Source: Sphingomonas sp. SUN039 (lineage in GTDB: Bacteria; Pseudomonadota; Alphaproteobacteria; Sphingomonadales; Sphingomonadaceae). From it: DNA of 64,000 bases. Below the pieces are notes generated by a model that was not told where the DNA came from, ran no database searches, and saw nothing but the letters and a program-made list of their open reading frames with translations. A program made the translations under genes and the position numbers. The DNA lies in assembly GCF_024758725.1 (NCBI RefSeq), contig NZ_CP096972.1:3392001-3456000 (forward strand), written 5' to 3'. Position 1 is the first letter of the stretch. Every line of letters begins with the position of its first letter. Below are positions 10,475 to 19,488 of this stretch, in pieces.

Positions 10475-12727
10475 TCAGTCTGTATAAATTGCTGCCGCGG
10501 TCAGGCCGAACGGCAGATATTCGTCGATCACATCGGCAAGGTTGCTGCGGCGAAACGGTTCGCCCAGTGCAAAGCCCGCACCCATCTCGGCACCGTCGTC
10601 GCCCCCGCTGCGGATGGTTTCGGGACAGGTCAGCGCCAGCCGGGCAAAGGCGGCATCGCCCCAGCGGACGCTCGAAAAAATCGGGCGCTGAAGCCTCGCG
10701 ATGTCCTGTTGCTCGGCGGCGGTCAGCGGCGCAGCGGCCTGCTGCGCTGCCTCCAAGGCAAGTTCGGGCTGGCAGCGGAAGCGTCGCGCCAGCCGCGAGC
10801 CCGGCGGCGCATAGCAGAAGCGAACGCAACCGCGCTGGCGCTGGGCGGCGCGGGCAACGCCGAGGAACAGGCTGTTTCCGGCTTCGATCGACCGCGTTTC
10901 GCACCGGCCGAAGACCGTCGAGCGCTGGATATCCGCATCGGTTTCGGCGCCGTCGACCAGCAGGGGCAGCGCGGCCGGGTCGACCGACAGATCGGTTCCG
11001 GCACCGACGATCGAATCGGCGATCATGAGACCGCCCGCCGCCGCCCCGAGTTTTAACGCCCCCACGCAGCACGCGCCGAGATCGAGCGCCAGCCCTTTGT
11101 TGTTCGCCTCGACCCGGACATTGCCGGTCAGGCCTGCCAACGCGGCACCGACCGTGCAGTTGCGGAGCACCAGCCGCCCGAGATCGCCGTCCTTTACCCG
11201 GACGCTCCCTTCGATCAGCAGGCCGTCGAGGACCAATGTGCCCGGGGTTTCGCTACCGCCCGCAACGCTGCCCTGCACGGCCAGATCGCTCGCGAGATGC
11301 GGCCAGGTGCCGCTGGCGGCGGGGGCGTCGAGTGTCGAGGAAACCGGGCTGGCCGCTGCGACGATGGCGAGCCGGGCATTGCCGGGAATCTGGATAATGC
11401 GTGTCGGGGTGTGCAGATTGTCGGTATAGCTGCCGTTGTCGAGGATGGTGATGATGCCCCGGCTGCCCGACGTCGCCTGCTGGTTCCATTCCTTGATCGC
11501 AGCCGCAAGCGTAGGATGGACCGTCACGTCGTAGACGTGGTCCGCTGTCAGTTCGGTCGCGCGCAGCGACACCGCCACCCGCCACGGCAGCGGCTCGCCG
11601 GCCACAAAGAAATCTTGCGCCCAGCCATCGACCGAAGCGGTGCGGTCATAAGGGCCACCGCCGATGTCGAAGGCCCCGCCATAGGCATGCACCGTCTCCA
11701 ACTTTTTGCCTTCGTCGCTACTGTGCAGCGACAGACGCCCCAGTTCGGGGTCGAAGCAGACCTCGCCCGGATTGTCGGGCCGCCGCCACTGGGTCTGGCC
11801 GCCGCCGTCGACCCAGGTTTCGAGCGCGCAGCAGCACAGTTTTTCGGGCGGCACCGTTTGGCCGTCGAGCCGGACGCGCAGCACGGGTTCGTCGTCGAAC
11901 CAGATCGAGCTGTCGGCGCTGCCGTCCTTCAGCGCTTCGAGGCTGCGGTAAATGCGTCGCCGGTCGAGCGGGGCAGGGACCACCCGCTCGGTCACCCGCG
12001 CGGCAATCGAGACATCGGCTTTGGGTGGATTATGGAGCGGGCGGTCGCGACCGATGCGGTCGAACGTCAGCAGCCCCGGCCCCAGTGCCGTCGCTCTTGC
12101 CAGCGGCCCGCCGACATAGCCCGCCGGAGCGTCGAACACGAAGCCGAGCGGATAGGCGTCGAGCCGCCAGGCGAGCAGGCCGATATGCGGAATATTGTAA
12201 CGCCCGGTCCATGACGATGCCGTGCCGACCCCGGGGGCATGGCACAGCGGATCGAACGGGCGATGCGCCAGCCGTGCCGTTTCCGCATCGCGCACCGAGG
12301 CGAAGGCCGGTGCGTCAGGCCGGATGTGGTTGACGTGTTGGCTGGTCGCCAGCTTTTGGAAGAATTCGACCGCTACGATCGGCCAGCCCGTGGCATCGCG
12401 CGCGATCTGTTCGATCACCGCGACCGTGCCCTTGGCCTGCCGGTAGCCGAGCGTGTTGGCGACATAGGCACGCAGACCCGCTTCGCCGTCGCCGAACGAC
12501 CGGAGCGCCCGCGCGCCGACCAGATCGGCAATATAGGGAATGACCCATTGCTCGCAGGTTTCGATGAACCAGTTGTCGTAAAGTTGGTCGATGTCGCGTT
12601 CGACCAGCGCAAGTTCGCCCGCGAGCAATTCCATCAGCGCTTGCAGCGGGCGTCCCTGATCGGCGTCGCGGTTGCGGAAATGGTCCGGCAACAGCGTGTA
12701 GAGGTCGGGTGCGGGCCGGTTATGCAT
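10475..12727 (-). CDS. Phage tail protein I-like eCIS baseplate protein (Afp12/Pvc12-like)
   Basis: The protein has 750 residues. The N-terminal ~200 residues match the tail-protein-I-like eCIS family: DLYTLLPDHFRNRD, LLAGELALVERDIDQLYDN, WVIPYIADLVGARALRSF and YVANTLGYRQAKGTVAVIEQ. In Afp/PVC particles the equivalent protein bridges the baseplate to the fibres. The C-terminal half is beta-rich with repeated short strands (GTLVLDGLLIEGSVRVKDGD, LGRLVLRNCTVGAAL), suggesting a small beta-helix. It overlaps the end of the upstream baseplate gene by 8 bp and is followed after 10 bp by the DUF6519 gene. Confidence 0.8.
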   Translation of the reverse strand: MHNRPAPDLYTLLPDHFRNRDADQGRPLQALMELLAGELALVERDIDQLYDNWFIETCEQWVIPYIADLVGARALRSFGDGEAGLRAYVANTLGYRQAKGTVAVIEQIARDATGWPIVAVEFFQKLATSQHVNHIRPDAPAFASVRDAETARLAHRPFDPLCHAPGVGTASSWTGRYNIPHIGLLAWRLDAYPLGFVFDAPAGYVGGPLARATALGPGLLTFDRIGRDRPLHNPPKADVSIAARVTERVVPAPLDRRRIYRSLEALKDGSADSSIWFDDEPVLRVRLDGQTVPPEKLCCCALETWVDGGGQTQWRRPDNPGEVCFDPELGRLSLHSSDEGKKLETVHAYGGAFDIGGGPYDRTASVDGWAQDFFVAGEPLPWRVAVSLRATELTADHVYDVTVHPTLAAAIKEWNQQATSGSRGIITILDNGSYTDNLHTPTRIIQIPGNARLAIVAAASPVSSTLDAPAASGTWPHLASDLAVQGSVAGGSETPGTLVLDGLLIEGSVRVKDGDLGRLVLRNCTVGAALAGLTGNVRVEANNKGLALDLGACCVGALKLGAAAGGLMIADSIVGAGTDLSVDPAALPLLVDGAETDADIQRSTVFGRCETRSIEAGNSLFLGVARAAQRQRGCVRFCYAPPGSRLARRFRCQPELALEAAQQAAAPLTAAEQQDIARLQRPIFSSVRWGDAAFARLALTCPETIRSGGDDGAEMGAGFALGEPFRRSNLADVIDEYLPFGLTAAAIYTD

Positions 12728-15700
12728 GGGCGGGCTCCATGGTCAGGCCGATCCCCGAAGGAAGAATGGTCAGCAATTCGGCGGGTTGGAGCGTCACGCC
12801 AGTGCTTGTGGCCAGCGCCTGCGCCGGTGCTGCCGTCAGGATGGTCGCCAGTGTCGAGCTGCCGCCGCTGCCGTTGAGTTCGATCCGCGACAGGATATCG
12901 ACATCGACGCCGACAACCCCCGGTACTTGTTGCAGGGTGCTGGTCACTTCTGCCGCGCTGACCGGCTGGGCGATGCCGCGCGCGGCATAGCCGAACCCGT
13001 CGAGCAACGCCTGCTGGGCGTCGGCCTTGACCAGATCGGCAAGATAGTCGGGGTGATATTGGAGGCAAGCCGCGACCTGGAAATAGCGACGCAGACACTG
13101 CGCCACGACCAGCGGGTTGCGGGCATCGCGGAACTGTTCGAGCGAGGCGATCAGGTCGAGCAGCGTTTGCGCCGATGGATCGAACTGCGAATCGCTTTCC
13201 GGGCTGACCGAAAGATGCGCCAGCCGGTGCTGGCCCGACCACAGCGCATCGACGCGGGCCTTGCCGATGCCGGGATAGGTTTCGGCATAGTCCTGATAAT
13301 CGCGCAGCGACACGATGCGCCCGAGCGTGCGGACGCTGCGCGGCGCACTCAGGCGGATTTTGTCCGAGGTTTCCGCCTCCGCCGATCCGGTTGCTGGTGC
13401 GGGATTGTACACGCTCCGCAGGCCCAGCGGGCGCGTCTTTAGCTGCGTAATCGCCTCGTCGCCGACTTCGCCCGACAGGCCGCTGCCGGCGCGATAAGTT
13501 GCCGCGACATTGTTGGTCCCGGTCGGCAGCCGCCGGCCATGGACGCCGTCGCCGAACCATACCCAGCTCGATCCGTCGTCCTCGCGGCGCACCATATAGA
13601 CCGCATCTTCTGGACCGGCATCATACAACGCGCCGACCTCGTGCCACAGCACTTCGTCGATGCGGATTTCGAGCGTCGAGGCGCGCCCGCTTGCGGTTGC
13701 CGCCGAGACATAGGTGAGCGGCGCCTTGGCGAGCTTGAAATTCTGGTTGGTGCGCGACGCCTCGCCCGAACCCAGCAACTCGGTCTGGGTCTCGCCATGC
13801 GTGGCGCGCGCCATATTGGCGTTGAGCGTGACGGTCGCGCGCAGATAGGAATTGGCCAGCCCGCTATCGACGAGCAGCCGGGTATGCCCGCCAATATGAA
13901 AAACATCCTCGGCGATCAGCGCCTCAGCATCGGTAATCCCGGCCAAGTCGCTGCGCTCGCCGCGGATCGAAATGGCCTGTCCGGGCTTGAGGTCGAGGAA
14001 CAGCCCGTCGAGGTCGATGGTCGTTTCCCCCGCATTGACCCCGTCGCGGATCGGGGTGCCCGCCGTGACGAGCGCTTCGCTGGCGCAGAAACATTTGCTC
14101 GTCCGGTTACGGAAATTCGCGTCGTTGGCGGACGGGGAGAAAGCGGTGTTGTCGGGCGTGTTGAACAACAGCCCGGTGACCTTGGCCGACATCGCATAAT
14201 CGGCGCGCGACAGGGTCTGCGCGCCGGCCACGCGCAGCACTTTGGCATTGCCCGTGCCGGGTTCGAGTACCGCCCAGCCGTCCGGCGCGACTTGCTTGAT
14301 CTCGCGTTCGAGCAGCGCGTGCATGCCGATATCGGCCAGCGACGTGCGCTGGCTGTCCTCCCAGATGCTGGTCGGGTCGCTGCCGTCCCACGACGCGGGA
14401 TAGGGGTCGGTCCCGCGCGCCTCATCGGGTTTGGCCAGGGTTTCCCAGCGCACGGCGGCATTGCCGAAAAAGCCGGCATCCTCGCGCATCAGGAACAGCC
14501 CGGCCTGGGGCTCGGACGTTTCGGGAACCGTCACTTCCGGTCGGCGGCGGATGGCGAACAACAGCTTTTCGCGCGGCCAGGCCTGTGTCCGCACAAAGGC
14601 GTTGAGGCTGGTCTCGGTCCAGCTGGCGGTGCGGACATAGTGCTCGACGGCAGGCCCGTCGAAGGCGACCCGTTCGGACGGGAGCGACAGCAGCTTGAGC
14701 CGCGGCGCGCGGCGCAGCGGGGCGAGGCGGAACCGCCCGACCGATTGCTTCGGCTGGCGCACGATCAGCCGCGTGATCCCGAGCGTACTATCCTCGCTGC
14801 TCTCGGCAACATGGAACACTGCCGTCTCGACATGGCGGCTGGCATCGGCGGCGATGCGGATTCCGACCACGGCGATACGGGCAGCCCGCGCGAGACCCAG
14901 CCCGGTGCCGCGCAGGAAAACCTCGTTGACCTGCACCGCACGCAGCTCGGGAACGATTTCGGGATTGAGCGCGCTGTCGGCCTGTAGCTGGGCGAGCGCG
15001 CCAGTGAGGTCGAGTCCGGGCGTCACGGGATAGAAGTCGTCGAGCACTGCAGGATCGGCCACCCGCAACAGATCGGCGGCGTCGATTTGTGTCTCGTCGA
15101 ACGAATTGTCGGTATCGAACAGATAGAGTGCCCGGTTGACCAGACCCCCGTTACCCGTCCGGCACAACGCCAGATTCTGGTCGTGCTCCTTTCGCACCGG
15201 CATGGCATTCCATTCGGCGCGTGCGGTGATCGTCTCGACAGTCTCGAAAACCTGCGGCAGTTCGCCCTTGGCTTGCGGCACCGACAGGGCCTGCAATCCA
15301 CTCGCCACCTCGATCGCGCGATAGGGATCGTCGGCGCTTTCGACTTCGAGCGCGAGATAGACCGAGGCGGCACCACCCGGCGCCGGTTCATAGCCGATGG
15401 TGCGTGCCAGTTCGACCAGCGAGCGGCGCTCGCCTGCTGTGCCCAGATAGCCCTCGTTGGCGATCCGTTCGGAATAAAAGCTCAACGTATCGAGCGTCAT
15501 CGCAAAGCTGTCGAGCAGCGCGATCGTCGGGTCGCCCGTGTCGCGGCGACGCAGCCGTGCCAGCGGCTGGACCGGCAGGCCGCTGTCGGGATCGACGACC
15601 TGCTGGCGCGGAATTCCCCAGGCGAGGCGGTCGAGGAATTCGGGCTGGGTGCCGATTCGATAGTCGATCCGCGCGAGTCCCGGCCGATTGACCGGGCGCT

Positions 15701-15749
15701 TCGCCGCCAGATCGCGGGCACCGCAGAGCGTGTCGGGCCGGTCGCCCAT
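12720..15749 (-). CDS. Putative eCIS baseplate assembly protein (Afp11-like, large)
   Basis: The protein has 1009 residues. The N-terminus contains LARIDYRIGTQPEFLDRL and DPTIALLDSFAMTLDTLSFY followed by SERIANEGYLGTA, the hallmark of the putative baseplate assembly family in eCIS loci. The C-terminal third carries gp6/baseplate J-like elements: VWFGDGVHGRRLPTGTNN, VATYRAGSGLSGEVG, and RTLGRIVSLRDYQDYAETYP. These proteins form the wedge ring around the spike. It starts 3 bp after the end of another protein of the same class, so the locus carries two wedge-like subunits. Members near 1000 residues are usual for this family. Confidence 0.85.
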   Translation of the reverse strand: MGDRPDTLCGARDLAAKRPVNRPGLARIDYRIGTQPEFLDRLAWGIPRQQVVDPDSGLPVQPLARLRRRDTGDPTIALLDSFAMTLDTLSFYSERIANEGYLGTAGERRSLVELARTIGYEPAPGGAASVYLALEVESADDPYRAIEVASGLQALSVPQAKGELPQVFETVETITARAEWNAMPVRKEHDQNLALCRTGNGGLVNRALYLFDTDNSFDETQIDAADLLRVADPAVLDDFYPVTPGLDLTGALAQLQADSALNPEIVPELRAVQVNEVFLRGTGLGLARAARIAVVGIRIAADASRHVETAVFHVAESSEDSTLGITRLIVRQPKQSVGRFRLAPLRRAPRLKLLSLPSERVAFDGPAVEHYVRTASWTETSLNAFVRTQAWPREKLLFAIRRRPEVTVPETSEPQAGLFLMREDAGFFGNAAVRWETLAKPDEARGTDPYPASWDGSDPTSIWEDSQRTSLADIGMHALLEREIKQVAPDGWAVLEPGTGNAKVLRVAGAQTLSRADYAMSAKVTGLLFNTPDNTAFSPSANDANFRNRTSKCFCASEALVTAGTPIRDGVNAGETTIDLDGLFLDLKPGQAISIRGERSDLAGITDAEALIAEDVFHIGGHTRLLVDSGLANSYLRATVTLNANMARATHGETQTELLGSGEASRTNQNFKLAKAPLTYVSAATASGRASTLEIRIDEVLWHEVGALYDAGPEDAVYMVRREDDGSSWVWFGDGVHGRRLPTGTNNVAATYRAGSGLSGEVGDEAITQLKTRPLGLRSVYNPAPATGSAEAETSDKIRLSAPRSVRTLGRIVSLRDYQDYAETYPGIGKARVDALWSGQHRLAHLSVSPESDSQFDPSAQTLLDLIASLEQFRDARNPLVVAQCLRRYFQVAACLQYHPDYLADLVKADAQQALLDGFGYAARGIAQPVSAAEVTSTLQQVPGVVGVDVDILSRIELNGSGGSSTLATILTAAPAQALATSTGVTLQPAELLTILPSGIGLTMEPAHA

Positions 15750-15752
15750 CGC

Positions 15753-18281
15753 CTAGCGCCCTCCCGCCATGTCGAAGCGGATGCGGCCGCGTTCGGGGTG
15801 GTTGGGATCGCTGTCGATCCGCGCGACTTCGGCGCTGGCGATGGGGATTTCGGCGTCGCCCTCGAATTCGAGGTCGGGCTGGTCGGCGCGCCCGAAATGG
15901 CCGACCAGCGTGCCGCTACCGTCGCGCGTGCCGATCCACGCCACGCCCGGTATCGCCATCGCGCGGGCAATGATCGGCGACAGCAGGATATTGTCGCCGA
16001 ACGAAAACCGGTCGGGATGGAAATAGCCCATCGTTCCCGCCTGGGTGTAGCCCGCGCTGAAACTGTCGCGCAGCGCGCGTTCGACATCGGACCGGAAATG
16101 ATCGGCGCAGACGCAGCAGAACAGTCGGATGTCGAGCGGCACGAACAGCGGTGGGGTGACCTCGAGGTCGTGCCCGGCAAGGCGGCGGTTGGCGAGATGG
16201 GCACGCAACCCGGTCTCGAATTCGGGCGTGACGTCCAGATTGTCGCGGCGGTCGACTGCCAGAAAAACGGTCAGCCAGCTGCCGGTCCAGCGCCGTTCGG
16301 CATGGACGCGCTGCACGCTGGGATAAGATTGCGCCGCCGCGACATAATCGTCGAGCGTCACCGCGCGGCGTTGGCGCTTGAAATCCTGCGGTGCGGCAAT
16401 CCGGATCGCGGTCACACTTTCGGCTTCGCGCCCGCCTATACCGGGAAGCGGGTTGCGGATGCCCGCAATCATATCGGGATCGGCGCTGACAATGCGGCGG
16501 ATCGCCTCGGCGGCGACATTGCCACGCTGGCCGCCGCCCTGGCGCAGCCGCGCCTTCAACCGGCTCGTATCGGTCGGACGGCGGCCCATCGTCCCGTCGC
16601 CGAACAGCGCGGCATAGCTGCCGCGATCCCCCTCGACCTTGATGTGCGCGGCGAACCGGTCGGAGGAGAGCAGGTCGGGCATCGTGACCCAGTCGGTGCC
16701 GTCGCCGCTAAGCTTCACTTGCGCGCGCACCTCTGCGTCGGCGGGTGCGAGAGCCATTCCCGCGGGAGCCTTGCGGTTCGCATCGGCTCCGAATCCGGCG
16801 GCATAGACCAGATTGTCGACTGCCAGCCGCAGCCGTTCGCGCGTTCCGGGTCCGCGATCGGGTTGCAGGCCCGTACCCCCGGCGCGCGCCAGCGCAACCG
16901 CGTCTTCGGGGTGCGACAGGGGGTCGGTAAAGTCGAGCGTTCGCCCCTCGTCAGCGAGCACGATATTCCCTCGCGCCAGCGCGCCGGGAGTACCTCCTGC
17001 CGACGCAATGTTGAGCGGAAAGCGCAGCGCGTCGTCTTCGAACCAGTCAATCTGGACGATGTCCACGCCCAGCACCGCGTCGCGCATGTCGACGGGATCG
17101 GATACGAGCCGCACGCATTGGCGATGCGCGGGGTCGGGCGGGTCGTTCACGGTGCCGCCGAACGGGATCATCTCCTCGAACAGCAACAAGTCGCCTGCGG
17201 CCAGCCCCAGTGCCGCCCGCTTGCCGACCAGCCAACCGCGCGTCGATCCGGTGGCCAGACAGCAAAAATCGTTGCCCCAGTCGTGAAAGGAAATCGCATT
17301 GCGGGCGACCGCCAACGAATGGACCGGTTCAAGCGTTTCGAACACACAGGCACCCCGGTCGATCTCCGCCTCGACCTTGTCGGCATCGACCGGGAGCACC
17401 GGCGCAATGGTACCGGTTGCATCGGGCGTGAGGGTCAGCAGGCGCGTCCCCTTGGCGATCAGCGGCGGCTGCACCGAGCTACGGTCGAGCGCGGCATCGA
17501 TCGCCACCGCCACACGCGCGTTGCAACTGTCCGCCGAGGCATAGCCGAGCATCCGTGCATGGCGCTCGACCGACTGGCGTAGCCGCGCCCGCCCCAGAAA
17601 TGCTTCGGTCGAGACCGCATCCTGAAACCAGCTCGTCTGGTCGGCCCCGTGCGCCAGCGTCTCGACCAGCGCGACGCCGAGGTCGGCAGGCGCGCGCTCG
17701 ACCCAGCCTGGAAGCGTCGCTGCCATCCGGTCGAGCATCTGCTGGCGAAAGCTGGTGTAGTCCTTGGCGAGGTAGTTCGACGGCGGACCGAAGGCGCGCG
17801 GCGCGACGGGCGGGGTCGGGGCCTCGCAGTCGAACGGGGCGGGGCATTCGACCTTGAAGCTGAACTCGACCCGGGCGAGCTGCCGGTCGATGAAGGGTGG
17901 CGGTTCGGGATTGTCGACGGTCGCCTGGACCGCGAGCGCATAGGTCGAATAGTCGCCCGGTTCGCTGAGCAACAGTTCGAGGGTGCGCCCGTCGGCGAGT
18001 GGCGTCACCTGTTGCACTGCGATTCCGGTGACCCGGGTGCCACCGCTCAGCGCAAAATTGCCGGGACCGAGCAACGCCACTCCGCCCGCGATGACGCCGT
18101 CATCGCGGATGAACGTCAGGTGCAACAGCCGCTGGCGCAGCGCCGGATCGAGTGCCTCGCGGTCGATGACTTCGAGAAAGTCGATCCCGTTGAGCAGGAC
18201 GCCGCCGCCGGTGTCGATGGTCGCATCGGCGACGCGCTGGCGGCGGCGTGTGGTGCCGCAATGGAACAGCGCCGTGCTCAT
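15753..18281 (-). CDS. Putative eCIS baseplate assembly protein (Afp11-like / gp6-like)
   Basis: The protein has 842 residues, starting at ATG 18281 in a 4-bp ATGA overlap with the gp25 gene. The N-terminal 150 residues are family-specific (GVLLNGIDFLEVIDREALD). From about residue 190 the wedge signature appears: NYLAKDYTSFRQQMLDRMA, LGVALVETLAHGADQTSWF, and QDAVSTEAFLGRARLRQSV. The C-terminus includes FGDGTMGRRPTD, AVTLDDYVAAAQSYPSVQRV and a closing lectin-like or hub-binding stretch. By analogy with T4 gp6 and Afp11 it makes the inner baseplate. The two Afp11-like genes share motifs but have different lengths. Confidence 0.86.
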   Translation of the reverse strand: MSTALFHCGTTRRRQRVADATIDTGGGVLLNGIDFLEVIDREALDPALRQRLLHLTFIRDDGVIAGGVALLGPGNFALSGGTRVTGIAVQQVTPLADGRTLELLLSEPGDYSTYALAVQATVDNPEPPPFIDRQLARVEFSFKVECPAPFDCEAPTPPVAPRAFGPPSNYLAKDYTSFRQQMLDRMAATLPGWVERAPADLGVALVETLAHGADQTSWFQDAVSTEAFLGRARLRQSVERHARMLGYASADSCNARVAVAIDAALDRSSVQPPLIAKGTRLLTLTPDATGTIAPVLPVDADKVEAEIDRGACVFETLEPVHSLAVARNAISFHDWGNDFCCLATGSTRGWLVGKRAALGLAAGDLLLFEEMIPFGGTVNDPPDPAHRQCVRLVSDPVDMRDAVLGVDIVQIDWFEDDALRFPLNIASAGGTPGALARGNIVLADEGRTLDFTDPLSHPEDAVALARAGGTGLQPDRGPGTRERLRLAVDNLVYAAGFGADANRKAPAGMALAPADAEVRAQVKLSGDGTDWVTMPDLLSSDRFAAHIKVEGDRGSYAALFGDGTMGRRPTDTSRLKARLRQGGGQRGNVAAEAIRRIVSADPDMIAGIRNPLPGIGGREAESVTAIRIAAPQDFKRQRRAVTLDDYVAAAQSYPSVQRVHAERRWTGSWLTVFLAVDRRDNLDVTPEFETGLRAHLANRRLAGHDLEVTPPLFVPLDIRLFCCVCADHFRSDVERALRDSFSAGYTQAGTMGYFHPDRFSFGDNILLSPIIARAMAIPGVAWIGTRDGSGTLVGHFGRADQPDLEFEGDAEIPIASAEVARIDSDPNHPERGRIRFDMAGGR

Positions 18282-18637
18282 GTCGCCCTCCGGAAGCGGG
18301 CGACGTCTTCCTGCCCGTCGGCGCGCGAGCGATAGGTCACCGTCACGTTGAGCTGGGCACCGTCGCTGCCGGTCTCGACCGAGAGTATCTCGATAAGCTG
18401 GCCGAGCCATTGCTGGAGAGACGCCTGGACCATGTGCTGCGCGGCCGCGGCAAGTTCGGGGGCGTTTTCGGCAAATAGCAGGTCGGTCACGCCTGCGCCG
18501 AAATCTGGCCGGTTCACGCGTTCGCCGCGGCGCGTGAACAGCACCTGCTCGATCATGTCGCGGATATGGCGCTCGTCGCCGGGCTGGACCGTCGATCCAT
18601 CCGCCCCGATAGCAAAGGGGAAGGGGAAGTTGCTCAT
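18278..18637 (-). CDS. GPW/gp25 family baseplate wedge protein (Afp9-like)
   Basis: The protein has 119 residues from ATG 18637 (ATGA overlap with the PAAR gene). It contains FPFAIGADGSTVQPGDERHI and IRDMIEQVLFTRRGERVNRP; the latter, followed by DFGAG, is the gp25 signature. gp25-like subunits share the sheath's handshake fold and nucleate sheath polymerisation on the baseplate. Length and position beside PAAR and spike genes match Afp9/Pvc9. No anomalies. Confidence 0.93.
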   Translation of the reverse strand: MSNFPFPFAIGADGSTVQPGDERHIRDMIEQVLFTRRGERVNRPDFGAGVTDLLFAENAPELAAAAQHMVQASLQQWLGQLIEILSVETGSDGAQLNVTVTYRSRADGQEDVARFRRAT

Positions 18638-18969
18638 GCCGCCAGCACCTTCGCCTGGATATTGGTCCACACCACCGGCCCCTGCGGAATTTGTTCGGCG
18701 GACTGGCAGATGTCGGCGGGGTTCATCAGCAGAACCGGCTTGCCCTCTGCCATCACCTTGGTCGAGGCCAGGGTCAGCAGCGCGGTGACGCAGGGCTGCG
18801 GCTTGCCGGTCGGCACCGTGAAGGGGCAACCCGCAATGGTCCCCTTGTCGCCCGCGACCAGCGGCGGGGCAGAGTCGACCAGCACCTTGGCGGTGGCGGT
18901 CATCACCGTGCCGGGAATGCCATGCGGACACTGGACCATCGTGGCCATGGTGACGATGGGCGTCGTCAT
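18634..18969 (-). CDS. PAAR-like spike-tip protein (Afp10-like)
   Basis: A small protein of 111 residues rich in Gly, Pro and Thr with four Cys (QCPHG, AGCPF, QPCVTALL, DICQS). These Cys and a His could bind the metal at the tip, as PAAR proteins do. The pattern AKVLVDSAPPLVAGDKGTIA and GKPVLLMNPADICQSAEQI resembles the PAAR-like/DUF4280 tip proteins of eCIS. It lies between the spike and gp25 genes with 4-bp overlaps on both sides. It is expected to sharpen the spike and perhaps carry cargo, which is inference. Confidence 0.78.
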   Translation of the reverse strand: MTTPIVTMATMVQCPHGIPGTVMTATAKVLVDSAPPLVAGDKGTIAGCPFTVPTGKPQPCVTALLTLASTKVMAEGKPVLLMNPADICQSAEQIPQGPVVWTNIQAKVLAA

Positions 18970-19481
18970 GGCAGCACTTTCAGATTGGTGCCGTTGATCG
19001 ATACGCCGTCGATCGCCAGCTTCACGCTCGACGCGCCGGCCTTGATCTCCATCCCTTCGGCCCCGGCCTTGATCTCGGCCTTGCCCATCGCGGTGTCGAG
19101 CGAGATTTCGAGCGTGGGCGCGCCGTCGAGATCGAGCACTTCGATGCGGAAATTCTTGCCCGCCCAGACGCGGGTGATCTGTTGCGTCGGGCCGATCATC
19201 GCCGGGGCTTCGCCCGGTCCCCAGAAGCCGCCGCTCCAGATCGGTGAATCCGGGTCGCCGCGCTCGAACTCGACCCAGACATTCGCCTTGGCGGGCGGGA
19301 TCATGAAGAATCCCTGATTGGGACCGGCGCCCGGCAGGCACGGCCAGGCCCAGGCCGATGTGCCGTCGCCCAGCACATCGGGCACGCTGACCTGCACCCG
19401 GCCCAGCCCCAGCGGGTCGATCACGGCTTCGACCGTCCCGCGGTATTTGCCGAAGAATTTGGGGCATTCCTCTTCCATCAT
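18966..19481 (-). CDS. Spike protein with gp5/baseplate-V OB fold
   Basis: The protein has 171 residues. The N-terminal OB-fold region reads KFFGKYRGTVEAVIDPLGLG and RVQVSVPDVLGD, then PPAKANVWVEFERGDPDSPI, the classic gp5/VgrG/baseplate assembly protein V signature. The C-terminal ~60 residues (LEISLDTAMGKAEIKAGAEG, MEIKAGASSVKLAIDGVSIN) are short beta repeats that would form the triple-stranded spike needle. It is small because hub and spike are separate genes here; the hub is the next gene upstream, with a gap of 7 bp. A second in-frame ATG lies one codon downstream. Confidence 0.9.
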   Translation of the reverse strand: MMEEECPKFFGKYRGTVEAVIDPLGLGRVQVSVPDVLGDGTSAWAWPCLPGAGPNQGFFMIPPAKANVWVEFERGDPDSPIWSGGFWGPGEAPAMIGPTQQITRVWAGKNFRIEVLDLDGAPTLEISLDTAMGKAEIKAGAEGMEIKAGASSVKLAIDGVSINGTNLKVLP

Positions 19482-19488
19482 GTCCTCG

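Noticed and set aside
8884-11028. Plus-strand open frame of 714 codons
   Set aside because: It lies antisense to two clearly recognisable eCIS genes, and its composition is the mirror of high-GC coding DNA.
15087-17582. Plus-strand open frame of 831 codons
   Set aside because: Antisense to two Afp11-like baseplate genes; low-complexity Arg/Ala-rich product without any motif.
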